A DNA stretch of 64,000 nucleotides from Panulirus ornatus (GCF_036320965.1 NC_092225.1:72577108-72641107), one strand, 5' to 3'. Positions 1-14,173 are shown, numbered from the stretch's first letter. A program made the numbers and translations. Notes: a model not told the origin generated them from the sequence alone.

Positions 1-475
1 CCCTGGAACCACCTAGCTCCCTCCAGTTACCAATCCACCTCGGATCCTCCCACGCCTTGGGTTCTTCCTCTGTCGTCTGCCCTGCTCCAGCAGAGCCACA
101 CCCTACCCTTGTGGCGCACCTCAGCTGTTTAAGTCGCCACGCCACCTCGCTTAGCTCAATCTCATTGTCGGTTGCGTTCCTCCCTCGTCAGAACCCCCTC
201 ACCGTTGCCTGGTGCTGTACCTGTAACCCGCACACCAGCACTGGTTACAGCAAAGATCACATCAAGTACCGCCTGTAGCAGTACCTGTATACTGTGCACC
301 TGTAACACCCGTTCCTACCTCCCATCCTATCTCCTTCAAGACAGCCAAGCGGAGGATACACATACATGGCGTCAATATTCGTCTCTTGTCATCATTGGTT
401 TGGACTGTAACACATCACCACTCAGGAACAAACTCACGTTCATAACGCATGTATAATTGTACCTACTGAAAAAAA

Positions 476-478
<3 letters not shown>
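1..478. other. Unannotated edge sequence
   Basis: No recognisable gene or transposon. Two short overlapping open frames on the plus strand have no recognisable motif and look like chance. Confidence 0.5.

Positions 479-546
<68 letters not shown>
479..546. repeat. (AT)n microsatellite
   Basis: Uninterrupted AT dinucleotide tract of about 34 units, directly abutting the LINE family 1 fragment that follows. Confidence 0.97.
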
Positions 547-548
<2 letters not shown>

Positions 549-1478
549 TGGGAGCCTTGAAGAATGTGTGGAAGTCGAGAACATTATCTCGGAAAGCAAA
601 AATGGCTATGTTTGAAGGAATAGTGGTTCCAACAATGTTCTATGGTTGCGAGGCGTGGGCTATGGATAGAGTTGTGCGCAGGAGGGTGGATGTACTGGAA
701 ATGAGATGTATGAGGACAATGTGTGGTGTGAGGTGGTTTGATCGAGTACGTAATGTAAGGGTAAGAGAGATGTGTGGAAATAAAAAGAGCGTGGTTGAGA
801 GAGCAGAAGAGGATGTCTTGAAATGGTTTGGGCACATGGAGAGAATGAGTGAGGAAAGATTGACCAAGAGGATATATGTGTCGGAGGTGGAGGGAACGAG
901 AAGTGGGAGACCAAATTGGAGGTGGAAAGATGGAGTGAAAAAGATTTTGAGTGATCGGGGCCTGAACATGCAGGAGGGTGAAAGGCGGGCAAGGAATAGA
1001 GTGAATTGGATCGATGTGGTATACCGGGGTTGACGTGCTGTCAGTGGATTGAATCAGGGCATGTGAAGCGTCTGGGGTAAACCATGGAAAGTTGTGTGGG
1101 GCCTGGATGTGGAAAGGGAGCTGTGGTTTCGGGCATTATTGCATGACAGCTAGAGACTGAGTGTGAACGAATGGGGCCTTTGTTGTCTTTTCCTAGCGCT
1201 ACCTCGCACACATGAGGGGGGGAGGGGGATGGTATTCCATGTGTGGCGAGGTGGCGATGGGAATGAATAAAGGCAGACAGTGTGATTTGTGTGCATGGGT
1301 ATATATGAATGTGTCTGTGTGTGTATATATATGTGTACATTGAGATGTATAGGTAGGTATATTTGCGTGTGTGGACGTGTATGTATATACATGTGTAAGG
1401 GGGTGGGTTGGGCCATTTCTTTCGTCTGTTTCCTTGCGCTACCTCGCAAACGCGGGAGACAGCGACAAAGCAAAATAA

Positions 1479-1484
<6 letters not shown>
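547..1484 (+). mobile_element. LINE family 1 (RTE-like) 3' end, 5'-truncated
   Basis: This is the 3' part of a non-LTR retrotransposon. An open frame at about 551-1033 encodes the region after the reverse transcriptase core: RKAKMAMFEGIVVPTMFYG, then GCEAW, then RWFD, LKWFGHMERM and RPNWRWKDGVKKIL. This is the typical C-terminal series of RTE/Nimb-like LINE proteins (pattern KxxLFxxxVxPxLLYGxExW...RWxGHxxRM...GRPxxRWxD). The catalytic FADD box is absent, so the copy is 5'-truncated and cannot move itself. Downstream, 1034-1484 is the 3' UTR with two copies of the 11-mer CGCTACCTCGC, ending in an (AT)n tail. An opposite-strand relative lies at 4089-4677. Confidence 0.85.
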
Positions 1485-1547
<63 letters not shown>

Positions 1548-1549
1548 TA
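1485..1549. repeat. (AT)n microsatellite
   Basis: AT dinucleotide tract directly at the 3' end of the LINE family 1 fragment; it may have grown from the element's 3' tail. Confidence 0.95.
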
Positions 1550-1739
1550 ATCCTATATCTACGTAAGAGTGTACAGACCAAAAAAACAGCATCAGTCATG
1601 ACTCTGCACATGGTAATTAGTGACACTTAAACTTTAATGGATAAAAAGATCTTTTAAACTTAGCTCCTTCGACCTGACACTTACGGGTTGAGGTCAGAAG
1701 ACTAGGCCATCATGACCATATGTCGTACCGTCCTCCTCA

Positions 1740-1857
<118 letters not shown>

Positions 1858-2109
1858 CAGACAGCGTCCACTCGATGCTGTAACTACCCCATGACATCTG
1901 CCTGACAAGAGTCCTGGTGTATCAACAAGACCCACTTTTTCTGGGTTCCTGCAGCCCAAGAGCGCTTCACTCAGTAGTAGGGACATATGGACTCCTCTGA
2001 GGCGAGTTCTTTGACGAAACTGTGTGCTGTTTCTGCAACTAACGATGGTACAACCTCACGGTGTAACCTCATGGTGGCGGAGTCCGGTAACATCTACACA
2101 TACACACGC

Positions 2110-2111
<2 letters not shown>

Positions 2112-2149
<38 letters not shown>
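2112..2149. repeat. (AT)n microsatellite
   Basis: Pure AT dinucleotide tract. Confidence 0.95.
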
Positions 2150-2151
<2 letters not shown>

Positions 2152-2228
2152 TGATACACACGGTCATCCCCAAAACGTACATGAAGAAGCCTTACATATT
2201 ACATGAAAAATCCTATTAATACATACTT

Positions 2229-3205
<977 letters not shown>

Positions 3206-3206
3206 A

Positions 3207-3237
<31 letters not shown>

Positions 3238-3242
3238 TTTTT
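3206..3242. repeat. (AT)n then poly(T)
   Basis: AT tract running into about 14 T, immediately before the dispersed repeat C copy. Confidence 0.9.
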
Positions 3243-4088
<846 letters not shown>

Positions 4089-4196
4089 TATACTTTGTCG
4101 CTGTCTCCCGCGTTAGCGAGGTCGCGCAAGGAAACAGACGAAAGAATGGCCCAACCCATCCACATACACATGTATATACATACACGTCCACACACG

Positions 4197-4268
<72 letters not shown>

Positions 4269-4677
4269 TAACTCATACTTGCTGCCTTCATTCATTCCCG
4301 TCGCCACCCCGCCACACATGAAATGGCAACCCCTTTCCCCCGCACGCACGCGAGGTAGCGCTGAACAAAAAACAAAGGCCACATTCGTTCACACCCAGTC
4401 TCTAGCTGTCATGTATAATGCACCGAAACCACAGCCCCCTTTCCACATCCAGGCCCTACAAAACTTTCCATGGTTTACCCCAGACGCTTCACATGCCCTG
4501 GTTCAATCCATTGACAACGCGTCGATCCCGGTATACCACATCGTTCCAATTCACTCTATTCCTTGCACGCTTTTCACCCTCCTGCATGTTCAGGCCCCGA
4601 TGGCTCAAAATCTTTTTCACTCCATCCTTCCACCTCCAATTTGGTCTCCATCTTCTCCTCGTTCCCTCCACATATTA
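4089..4677 (-). mobile_element. LINE family 1 3' end, antisense
   Basis: Reverse-strand relative of the 547-1484 fragment. Read on the minus strand, 4489-4671 encodes RPNWRWKDGVKKIL and MQEGEKRARNRVNWNDVVYR, matching the C-terminus of the first copy. The 3' UTR continues to about 4089 with an (AT)n expansion at 4200-4263. The part encoding the C-terminal half of the LINE protein is lost. Motif GCGAGGTAGCG is at 4350-4360. Confidence 0.85.
4200..4263. repeat. (AT)n microsatellite inside LINE 3' UTR
   Basis: Pure AT tract inside the LINE family 1 3' UTR, at the place where the first copy has interrupted TATATGTGTG sequence. Confidence 0.95.
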
Positions 4678-6586
4678 AAATATGACTATAAATTTTAAAA
4701 GAGGCGGTATTTCCTATAGGCGAGATTAAAAACACAAAATCAACAGTTCATTATCAAATATCCTATCATCAAAACATATATCTCAAAAGAACTAGACAGT
4801 TCTATTCTGAACTTAATCAATCTTATCTAAAACCACAACTCTGTTGACCCCTCACTCACTTAGGTATTGTGAGTGATGTTCCTGTAGGACAGGAGAGACA
4901 CCAGCTACTGGCTAGCCTAGCTTAGAGCGGTAGCTCACGCCCAACATTGGCTGGTCATTGTGGTGAGCAAGGTTCCGTATTGCTGACAAGGCCGGTTCGG
5001 TCATGAGGCAGTACGTTCGTGCTGACCGTCCAAGGTGTTCATGTATGCGCGTCCTGAGGTGGTGTCGCTACGTCTTGCCAATATACAAAGCATTATTACA
5101 ACTGTTGTACTTATACTGGTAGATAATTGATGACTACATTTCCACAGGAATAACGGGGGAAAAATGACTAGTTACTATTTCTCTCTCTCTTCAAAAACTA
5201 CTTTAATGTTAACCTGTGGATAAAATTCTCATGATAAAAGTCCGTTTCTTACAAAGTGTATAACCGCCCTTCCCACAGAACGAGACTGGAAAATATATTA
5301 CTACATCCCTGGGCACACTTGATGGTTTCACTGAAGGACGTAATAATTTGTTTAGCGCGTTACCGATATAAACATGAATGACCTTAAAGGAAAACTGTTC
5401 TTACGTAAATATATTCTTTTTTTTTATGATTCTGCTGTAGCAGAATAATCGCCCCTTCCGACCTTCGACGTCTTACCCCTCTAACAACCTCGTCTTTCCC
5501 ACCCACACGCACACATTCCCCCTCACCCTCTACCGTATGAAAGCCTCACCCCACCTGCCATCGATACAGCAAACGCTCTTACCTCCCCCACCTACACGTC
5601 CATGATAACCTCCCCAGTTTAACGCCCACTGGGAAAAAGACATCTCGAGCTACATCCACCGTCAGTCCCCACTGAACCTTCCTCCTCTTACTCTTCCCTT
5701 CCACTGGGACTCGATTCAATCTTCTTCCCTCTCCCATCTCCTCCACTTTTAAAAAGAATGAATAAAAAAGTAGCTAAATCCACTTAACATATCATCTGAA
5801 ATTCTAACTCGAGGTGGCTGAGCCTTGTTTACTGGGAAGAGGAGGAGACGGCCCTGACGCTCTCCACCTTGAAGTGAGACTCTTACAAGGAACAGGTCGG
5901 TCGTCTGGTGAGATGGCTGAGGGCGGCTCAGGCAGGAGCAGATCACATGGCAGACACGGGAAGGATACAGCAAGAAGGTGTCGTACATTTGGATGCAGAG
6001 TGTGAGGATGTAGATCATGGGTAGTATCAGACGTCCGTGACTGTGAGGTAGATCCTAATAGTCCGTGAGTGAGGGTAGTGTGAGAGGTCATAAACTACAG
6101 GGTATTTTAAAGGGTCACTAACAAGTATGAAAGTCATAATGCTACTGTTATAATGGCCAGCTGGTTACCGGATCACTGTCTGCAGAGTGTGAGGCAGTGT
6201 GGGGTCTTTACGTTACAGGTCTTGTATCAATGCCGAGGTTGATGGAACACTATGTGCGTTGCTTGAATCACACGATCAATAACATATCTCCAAGACCCGA
6301 GATGAGTTAAGCCGAGGGGGGAAAAACTCCTCGTATGTTATGACGCATCAGTCATTAGAAATCATTAGATATATCCATAAATCCAGTATAGGACTGGCCT
6401 TCCTCCCTCCCTCCCGGCGCCACCTGCCACACAGAGTATGTATGAGAGCCGGAAACAATAACCACAGATGAACCTTTAAAAATAAATCCCATCACACAGA
6501 CACCTTTCCACTCTGGATTCCCATCAGGCCAAAGAACGTCCCTACCCTTTACTCTAATTCTCAACACTTCACGTGGCATGACCTCA

Positions 6587-6587
<1 letters not shown>
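4678..6587. other. Unannotated intergenic sequence
   Basis: About 1.9 kb with no recognised gene or transposon. 5455-5745 is pyrimidine-rich. The open frames near 5749-6091 on both strands lack family motifs. A degenerate GTGAGG-rich stretch lies at about 5995-6090. Confidence 0.45.

Positions 6588-6622
<35 letters not shown>
6588..6622. repeat. (CA)n microsatellite
   Basis: About 17 CA units. Confidence 0.95.
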
Positions 6623-6624
<2 letters not shown>

Positions 6625-6654
6625 TACTCCATGTCCTTAACCCTTGAACACGAT

Positions 6655-6860
6655 CACTGGCCACGACGGTACGATCCTTCACCACGAAGGCATGATCCTG
6701 GAGCATGACGGTACGACCTTTGGGTGTGATGGCCCTTAATATGAGGCAGATCGAAGGCCACATCATACCCAAGGGTCGTCCCGTCGTGCTCAATGCTCGT
6801 CCCATCGTGCTCGAGGGTCGTCCCGTCGTGCTCAAGGGTCGTCCTGTTGACAACACTTCA
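6655..6860. repeat. Degenerate minisatellite, GGGTCGTCCCGTCGTGCTC type
   Basis: Near-repeats of about 21 bp: CACGACGGTACGATCC variants at 6660-6718, then three to four closer copies of GGGTCGTCCCGTCGTGCTCA at 6770-6845. Related motifs occur at 2.64-2.84 and 7.69-8.0 kb. Confidence 0.7.
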
Positions 6861-7028
6861 GTCAGCAGGTCACACAGTGAATGACGGAGCAACAGGCGGC
6901 ATCTGATATAGATATACGGAAGTCATGTTAAATCACCCAACATTCGTTAGGAAATAAACTACCCATTAAACCATTCAGCCTCATTACCTGACCTGCTCGC
7001 CATCTATAACCACCAACCGGGTACCAAT

Positions 7029-7544
7029 CCGTCACAATCTCCAGACTCGTCCATAACCCTCCGTCACACAATCTCCAGACTCGTCCATAAACCTCCGTCA
7101 CACAATCTCCAGACTCGTCCATAAACCTCCGTCACACAATCTCCAGACTCGTCCATAACCCTCCGTCACACAATCTCCAGACTCGTCCATAACCCTCCGT
7201 CACACAATCTCCAGATTCGTCCATAACCCTCCGTCACACAATCTCCAGACTCGTCCATAACCCTCCGTCACACAATCTCCCGACTCGTCCATAACCCTCC
7301 GTCACACAATCTCCAGACTCGTCCATAACCCTCCGTCACACAATCTCCAGATTCGTCCATAAACCTCCGTCACACAATCTCCAGACTCGTCCATAACCTT
7401 CCGTCACACAATCTTCAGACTCGTCCATAACCCTCCGTCACACAATCTCCAGACTCGTCCATTACCCTCCGTCACACAATCTCCAGATTCGTCCATAACC
7501 CTCCGTCACACAATCTCCAGACTCGTCCATAACCCTCCGTCACA
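7029..7544. repeat. 34-bp minisatellite, about 15 copies
   Basis: Head-to-tail repeat containing CTCCGTCACACAATCTCCAG followed by ACTCGTCCATAA. Copies are more than 90% alike, with recurrent single changes (ATTCGTCC, AAACCTCC). The unit is not a multiple of three and no coding role is supported. Confidence 0.95.
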
Positions 7545-7689
7545 GTATGATTATAATCACAGCAGCACAACCGTCTGACTGTGCTTCAGATAATACCCAG
7601 GGATAAGCCATCAAGATGAATGGCAACATCCCTCCCTTCCCGGCTCACGCCAAACGACCCGGAACGACCATAGCTAACTCCGTGTTCCC

Positions 7690-8010
7690 TTGAGCGCGAC
7701 GGTACGACTCTTACGTTATCATAATGGACGGGCCATCATACCTACGGGTCGCACCGCCGTGCCAATGGGTCGTAAAGTCATGCTGACGGGACCCCGTACC
7801 GTAGTGTTCAAGGGTCGTACCGTCGGGTTCTCAAGATCTATAATAGCGTCGTGTTCACGAATCGTACCGTCATGTTATCAAGTACCGTACCGTCCCGTCG
7901 TGTTCACGAATCGTACCGTCATGTTATCAAGTACCGTACCGTCCCGTTGTGTTCACGAATCATACCTTCGTTTTCTCAAGCACCGTAAGGTCGTAGTCAA
8001 GATCGTACAG
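7690..8010. repeat. Degenerate GTACCGT repeats with 49-bp tandem duplication
   Basis: Dense variants of GGGTCGTACCGTCGTG. Within them, 7853-7950 holds two near-identical 49-bp units (CGTGTTCACGAATCGTACCG then TCATGTTATCAAGTACCGTA) plus a partial third. The 126-codon open frame across this stretch is made of these repeats and is not judged a gene. Confidence 0.75.
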
Positions 8011-8379
8011 TCGTGGTCCTCAATCGTTTTGGTCCAGGAGAAGAGGTGCGTCCTTCCCTCCTCCTGCTAGCCAGCCGGGCCCGACGCTGCTAGACTGGCC
8101 GACCAATCTCAACGATCAACTCCCTCGTGTAAACAACAGCTGACTCTCTCCCCAGTCTAACTTGTCAGCTGTCACTTGGGCGGCTGAGTGGTGACAGCGA
8201 GGCCGGGATCACTTCACGAACAACATGACCACAGACAACATGTTGAGCCAACCCAACCATCATCAAGGGATCTGGGTGGAGAGGGAGGGGAGGAGAGGAG
8301 GGGGGGGTAACTACTGCAATATAACTGAGGCGTTTAAGGGTCTTATTAGTCCAGGGCAGGGAATGAGTTAAGTTACCGT

Positions 8380-8830
8380 AACTGAGGTCAGGTCATTACA
8401 CTTATGGTATTACAACACACAAGGGTCGTGTCATTATACATGACGGGGAGAGTTATCGCATTTGGGATTATGTTGTTATACAACTTAATACAAAAAAGTC
8501 ATGGTACTCAGGAATGAGTCATTATACTTAAGTAGCGCAATCACAGAACTAAGAGCGGGGTGGCTGTAATCATACCCAAGGAGCAAAGTCATGACACTCG
8601 AGGTGTGTCATCATACTTTCCGTATATAGTCATAGCACTCAGGGATGTCATCATACTTCAAGGGTAAATTTATAGTCCTCATGTCATCATACTTAGGGAG
8701 TAGAGTCATGGCACCCTGAGGTTGTTATCATACTTAAGTAATAAGGTTACAGCACTCAAGCGTTATGTCGTTTCTCTGATTGGTTACAACACTTGGGTTG
8801 TTGTTATGTAAAGAATGGTGTCATAACGCT
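8380..8830. repeat. Highly degenerate tandem repeats
   Basis: Recurrent variants of GTCATGGCACTCAGGG and TGTCATCATACTTAAGGG at roughly 50-65 bp spacing; an old decayed minisatellite. Confidence 0.55.
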
Positions 8831-10550
8831 CACAGGATTTCATCACGCTCGTTCAATATTTCTTTAGTTTTGTTTTGACTTTAAGCATAATAGAACGACT
8901 CATTTTATTCATTATAGAAGATTATTCAAAAGTCTTATTATATATTTCCATAAAAAAAATATTTCAGTTATAAACGAGGTAATCAATTAAGCTCTGAATT
9001 GTTCCGGAGGTGTAACGTTTTTTTTTACATACATTTATTTCCAAGCAATCAGAAAAATTCCCAGTCACTACGACCGGTGGTCCCTGAGTTTCACTAACAG
9101 TGTACACCACAGTAACTAGAACGACTCGTTGTTCTGACTGGCAGCTATGAATACGTAATACTCTCACCAAACTGTAAATCCTCAAGTGGCGTTTCATGTG
9201 GTGTAAGCTATATACTGATGATGAATCATTTCTAACCATTTGTTGCATTACAGAAGACTTCCACCACAAAGTCCTGCAAATCTTGTTTGTGAGATATAAT
9301 GAAATAACTACTTCTTATGCAGCTCAAGGATAATCATGTCAATTTAACTCATTTTCTTAAAATATCTAAATTCAAGAAATTCTTAAAATGAAATTTTGAT
9401 TGAGACTCAAAAGCAAAAAGGTGAATTCTAAACTTCATTCTGACTGAAATTATAACGATTACTAAATCCCTTAGTTCCCAGGAAGACAAGGCAACCTACC
9501 ATTTAAATATGGTGAAAATATACATACAGGGGACCTCATCAAATTTGAAAATTACCTACTGCTCTGAAATCTCCTTTACATTCACAAAACATCAATATAC
9601 ATGAACTTAATAGCCTCTGACGCATCAATTTATATTCCTGAACCATTCTATCACAGTGTGGCACAGATCTTTCCTACCATTCTATTTTACACAGAACCAA
9701 TCCAATAACAATTAATTTCACAACCATGGCAGCTTAAATTTATATTACTGCCTCTAAACTCTGGCCTCCTCACTGTCAGTACAACTGTCACCCAGCGTGA
9801 TATGGAATTATCATCTCAACCCTACAACCAATAATCATCCTGACAGCTGTTACCAGAACAATTCTATCATTACGCTGACTGAGCCAGCCAGCCACCGCGT
9901 CACACGATTACTCACTCATGAGGCCGGTGGGAGAGCTAGGCTGTGTGTTCCGCTACGCTGCGCCGCTGAGACTATTTTTTCGATCCCCTTCTGCAACTGT
10001 AAACACTGGGAAATATTTTATCGTGATTTTCCTCTAAAATACATTTCCTCTTTCAAATGTACGTTTTTTTTCTCATGATTTTCCTCTAAAATACGACTAT
10101 TCCTCTTTCAAATATACGTTTTCTATCTCAAAAATGTCAATTCTTTCCCTTACTTCTCAATTTCTAAGCACCACCCTCCTTTTCTTCTTAATCAAGGCCT
10201 GGCCTCCATGAGGATTTTATTCTATGATATTTTTCGACACAATTAACCATCTATGGCAACGTAAGCCATGAGGTCAGGAGGTGTTGCTACTACACAGCCT
10301 GGGAGGGAAAACTAGTCTTCTGGATGATCCAAGTCTCACTCCCGCCTTCTTCCCGTCGTTATAGTACACCTTCTGCAGTGGAATCGAAAAAGGCGGTGTT
10401 AACTCCATCAGGGCAACAGATAAACACTTATGGCGTAATAAAATCTTAGTCTATTTCATTCTTACTTATCTATTCTATTTCATTTTAAGCATTTTTTATT
10501 TATTCATTTAATTTTATGCATTTTTTTTTCTTTTTGACAATCTGCGAGTC
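8831..10550. other. Unannotated AT-rich sequence
   Basis: No gene recognised. A 50-odd-bp imperfect tandem duplication (GATTTTCCTCTAAAATAC...CTCTTTCAAAT) lies at about 10023-10130. The open frames at 8964-9269 (minus) and 9797-10078 (plus) show no family motifs. Confidence 0.45.
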
Positions 10551-10554
10551 CCGC

Positions 10555-12810
10555 TTCCTCTGGGATACACTACGCTGGAGTTGCCCTCTGCCACTGTGGC
10601 CAGTCGAGGGTGAGGCATAATGGCTAAGAAACAGCACTGGAGTCCACCAGTTATGGATGCTGGAGTGCTAAAGGGACGAGTGACTGAGGGTGACGGCTCT
10701 GAATGTTAATGGGATGACTGGTGAGAGAGTAAAAGGAGGGAGCTTGTGGATAAGTTTAAATGTTATAGTTTGGATGTGATGGGGATCGGGGAGAGAGCCA
10801 TATCCATGGGCAGGGTGTGTGGAATGAAAATGGAAATTATGAAGGCAACTTATGGAAGGGCGTGGGAGTGGCACGAACTTTAATTAATGAAGATGTACAA
10901 CTGTGTTATCACCGAGAGAGCGGGCGGGTGTTACAGGGCATGGATGGAATGGATCAAGAATAGTGTGGGTGAAAGGAAAGACTAGGATTATGAAGTATGC
11001 ACGGGTATAGGTGAAAGGAAAGTATGCACGGGTATGTGTATGCACGCGTGAGAATATGAAGACTGTGAGAGGCAAAGGGTGAAATGAAGACTTTCTGGAG
11101 AATTTTGAATGATGGTATAAATGGGTTTGATATAGAGAGAAAGGTGGATGTATTGGGTGATATGAAGGTGGGATGTAATGGAACTGTCGAGATAGCTGGT
11201 AGTGTCTGGAGTAAATGAGAATGGAAGTTATCTTGTGGATGTCTGTACTGAGAGGGAGTCTATTCCTTGCATACTTGGATGCGAAAAGATGGAAGAGAAG
11301 AACAAAAGGGTTGAATTACCTACGTGGCAATGGATGAAGGGTAGGGAAAACTGTGTTGGATGCTTGAGTTGTGAAAGGATTCTTTGGAGATTCTCACCAT
11401 TTTGCTCCTAGAGCAAAGAATGCAGAGGTAAAGCATTGGCAAGCGTGGAGATGAATCAGAAGGAATGCAAGGAAGAGTATGAAAGAAAGGTGACAAAAAG
11501 GTTAGATACAAGTGCAGTATATGTGGGGATGCAGTCCTGTGTGACTGAGGTGTTTAGAATGTTTCGTGAAAGACTGTTAATGGTGGGTGAATTAGAAATT
11601 GGATACAAGGTTGTGTGATGTAAGACTAACAGGGGCGATGCATGGTGGATGGAAGAGATTAGAAACGCTGTGGAAGAGAAGAAAAAGGCGTATGGTGGAT
11701 TGTTCGAGAGGAACGTATCAGTATAATGCAACACAGGATGAGGGAAGAAAATAAGATGCTCAAGTGGAATGTTCAAAAGAGGAGAGAGAAAAGCAAACAG
11801 AGAGTAGGTGAAGATTTTGGAAACAAGGCGAGTGAAAAGTTTATGGGGAAAAATGTACTAGAAGGAGAGAAAAAGGAAAGAGGTGGATGTAAGAGTGGAA
11901 GTGTTCATGTGAGAAGTAAGAAAGGGGAGTTGCTGAATCAACAGGAGGAATGTTGAGGAAGGCGAGGCAGCAGTCGTTACACGCGGCTGAATGTAAGTGC
12001 GGGTAAAAGAATAGTAATGGTATTTGAAAGTAAAAAGAGTGAAAATATAGATTTTTCAAAGCCTTATAGAGTGAAAGAGAAAATAAACCAAACTGTGTTG
12101 CAGATACGGGGGAGAGAAAGACTGGAAGAAGTGACAGAATTTAAACATTTTGGAGCTGTCTTGAGTACGTTGGGTGATATGGAAAGAGAGATACAGAAGA
12201 GAACAGTAACAAGGTAGAAAAGTTACTGGGTCCCTTTATAGAAAAATTAAGGGTAGGTGGTAAATATGGAAGTGAAGATAGGATTAAGGGGCCGCGAAGT
12301 CCTTCCAACCCTGACCTTTGCAGCCGAAACATAGACATGAAATGAGTGACAGTGGTCAAGAATTCCAGTTGTGGATATAAGCTATTTGAGGGGAGCATAT
12401 GGCATGATTAGATGAAATGAAAAAACATACAAGGGGGTATATGATAGATGTGGTATGGAAGGGAATGCAAAGGGAATGAATTGTGGAGTGGTAGAGCGGG
12501 TGAAACGTAACACTTTGAGGTGGTTGGGGCATGTGGAAAGAATGCAAGACTGGGAGTTTACACAAGGAGAGTGTATGATAGTACAATTAAATGGGTTTAT
12601 GTGAGAGAAAGACCACCTGCGACATGGGGAAGCAGAGTGGAAGAATACTGAAGGGAGAGAAATGGTGGATGAATATTTGGGACGGTGTATGCGAGGGAGG
12701 CACGTAAGGACAGGGATGAGTGGAGACTCTCTTGCCGTGGCCACACCCCTTGATGCAAGTTCCCGGAGAAAACGGGCGCCAGGGATACAAAGTTAGATAG
12801 TTAGAGACAG
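10555..12810 (+). mobile_element. LINE family 2 (RTE-like) degenerate copy, reverse transcriptase core deleted
   Basis: A nearly end-to-end but decayed LINE. The 5' segment (10555-10680, CTGGAGTTGCCCTCTGCCAC) leads into an apurinic endonuclease-like region: LNVNGMTGERVK at about 10700, ELVDKFKCYSLDVMGIGE at 10740-10800, and VDVLGDMK near 11150 (the GDxN box of the endonuclease). GVNENGSYLVDVCTE follows at about 11205. A linker (WWMEEIRNAVEEKKKAYGG) lies at 11640-11700. The palm domain is missing; sequence jumps near 11960-12000 to the thumb (RLEEVTEFKHFGAVLS, about 12120) and the C-terminal VKRNTLRWLGHVERMQ (about 12505). It ends with a GATA-rich tail. Many stops and frameshifts are present. 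Confidence 0.8.
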
Positions 12811-13411
12811 ATATAGATAGATATTACATTAGGTACCACCACATCCGTCCCGAACACTGCGACTACAACCTCACTTAGTCTAGAAACAACTGTCAAAAAC
12901 CACTACAGCAACATAAACATATACATTACCAAAACCTCGCCACAGTTTAAAAAAAACAAAAAAAAAAAAAAGGACTAGCCCCACCGGGAGCTAAATATAG
13001 TCGAGCAGGCTCATGTGTCGCTAATATTCCCGTCCTCGCAAATAACACATGATGTAGAGACGGTGCAGGGGGTGGAGAGTGTGGGAGGGTATACGTATGA
13101 GATGTGATGAAGGCTGGTGAAGACGTGCGCCACGAGATGTGGTCGAGGGCGAGACACACACGAGTGGTGAAGCATAAAAGATGTGAGGAAAGGGTCATAA
13201 TACACAGTGTGTGTGTGTAGTATACGCTGAAGAGGGAGGTATGTGTGTATGATGGTGACTGGAGAGATGTGGTGACGGGGGTAGACGGATGACAAGAGAT
13301 GTGGTAATGGCGTAATGGTGTGTTCGAAAAGAAGGATGTGAAGGGCGAGATGCGACCATTTAAATAAAAAAAAAAGTTTTACGTAATATAATCTACAGTG
13401 CAACACTTCTA
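12811..13411. other. Unannotated; degenerate GATGTG-rich stretch
   Basis: Nothing recognised. 13040-13350 is purine-rich with loosely repeated GAGATGTGGTGA-like words. Its reverse-strand open frames (83 and 131 codons) are biased by this and carry no motifs. Confidence 0.45.
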
Positions 13412-13558
13412 GGATCTCCCGAGGCCAGGGCTATCATCTCCCGAGGCCAGGGCTACCATCTCCCGAGGCCAGGGCTATCATCTCCCGAGGCCAGGGCTAT
13501 CATCTCCCGAGGCCAGGGCTACCATCTCCCGAGGCCAGGGCTACCATCTCCCGACCCG
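13412..13558. repeat. 22-bp minisatellite, 6-7 copies
   Basis: Tandem copies containing ATCTCCCGAGGCCAGGGCTA, with a T/C variant at the junction. Confidence 0.93.
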
Positions 13559-13657
13559 AGGCAAGGGCGATCACTTAGGTTTACGTCAACATATCAATAT
13601 GGAAAACAACATATCAGACAGAGGTCCCATGGCCGCAGAAGTCTTCCCAAAACTCTA

Positions 13658-13659
<2 letters not shown>

Positions 13660-13733
<74 letters not shown>
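13660..13733. repeat. (AT)n microsatellite
   Basis: Pure AT tract of about 37 units. Confidence 0.97.
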
Positions 13734-13735
<2 letters not shown>

Positions 13736-14082
13736 CGAATGACCTATACAGACATCCTTCAATAACCTATCTAAGTAAGCTCGCATGCTGAATGAGCAAT
13801 CCTACATCACGCAAGACACAACTGCGACGGAGATGTGTACAGCTGCAGTTAGAATAATGTCACCGTAGGAATGAATCACCAGAGGCTACGCCTAATTCTA
13901 TAAAAAAAAAAAATACAAATGAAATTTACCGTAAGTAAAGAATGAAGTCTTAAGTAACGCTCACATACATCACAATGCACCGTAAAAGTTGTAACTCATT
14001 ATTGTAAAAAAAAAAAAAGTAATTCATTATTGTAAAAAAAGTTGTAACTCATTCTTCCCATAAAGATATAAACGTCGTGTGC

Positions 14083-14088
<6 letters not shown>
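13734..14088. other. Unannotated; short GTAACTCATTATTGTAAAA duplications
   Basis: Three imperfect copies of TTGTAACTCATTATTGTAAA-like sequence lie at 13988-14052. No gene seen. Confidence 0.5.

Positions 14089-14140
<52 letters not shown>
14089..14140. repeat. (GT)n microsatellite
   Basis: About 26 GT units, interrupted only at the 5' end (GCGTGC). Confidence 0.96.
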
Positions 14141-14141
<1 letters not shown>

Positions 14142-14148
14142 TTACGTT

Positions 14149-14173
14149 ACTTCAGTTTCTGAGAAACTGAAGT
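14149..14173. repeat. Perfect 25-bp palindrome
   Basis: Arms ACTTCAGTTTCT and AGAAACTGAAGT are perfect reverse complements around a single central G, 8 bp after the (GT)n tract. It could extrude as a hairpin or be a dyad binding site. Confidence 0.9.

Noticed and set aside
584..992. Reverse-strand frames of 83-110 codons
   Set aside because: Shadows of the LINE family 1 coding region on the plus strand.
1041..1630. Open frames on both strands with IYIYIY stretches (also at 1694-1986, 3454-3642, 4062-4382 and 36425-36641)
   Set aside because: (AT)n and (CA)n microsatellites read through in frame; no coding evidence.
7029..7544. Regular direct repeats that could be mistaken for a CRISPR array
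   Set aside because: Units are head to tail with no unique spacers, in a eukaryotic context.
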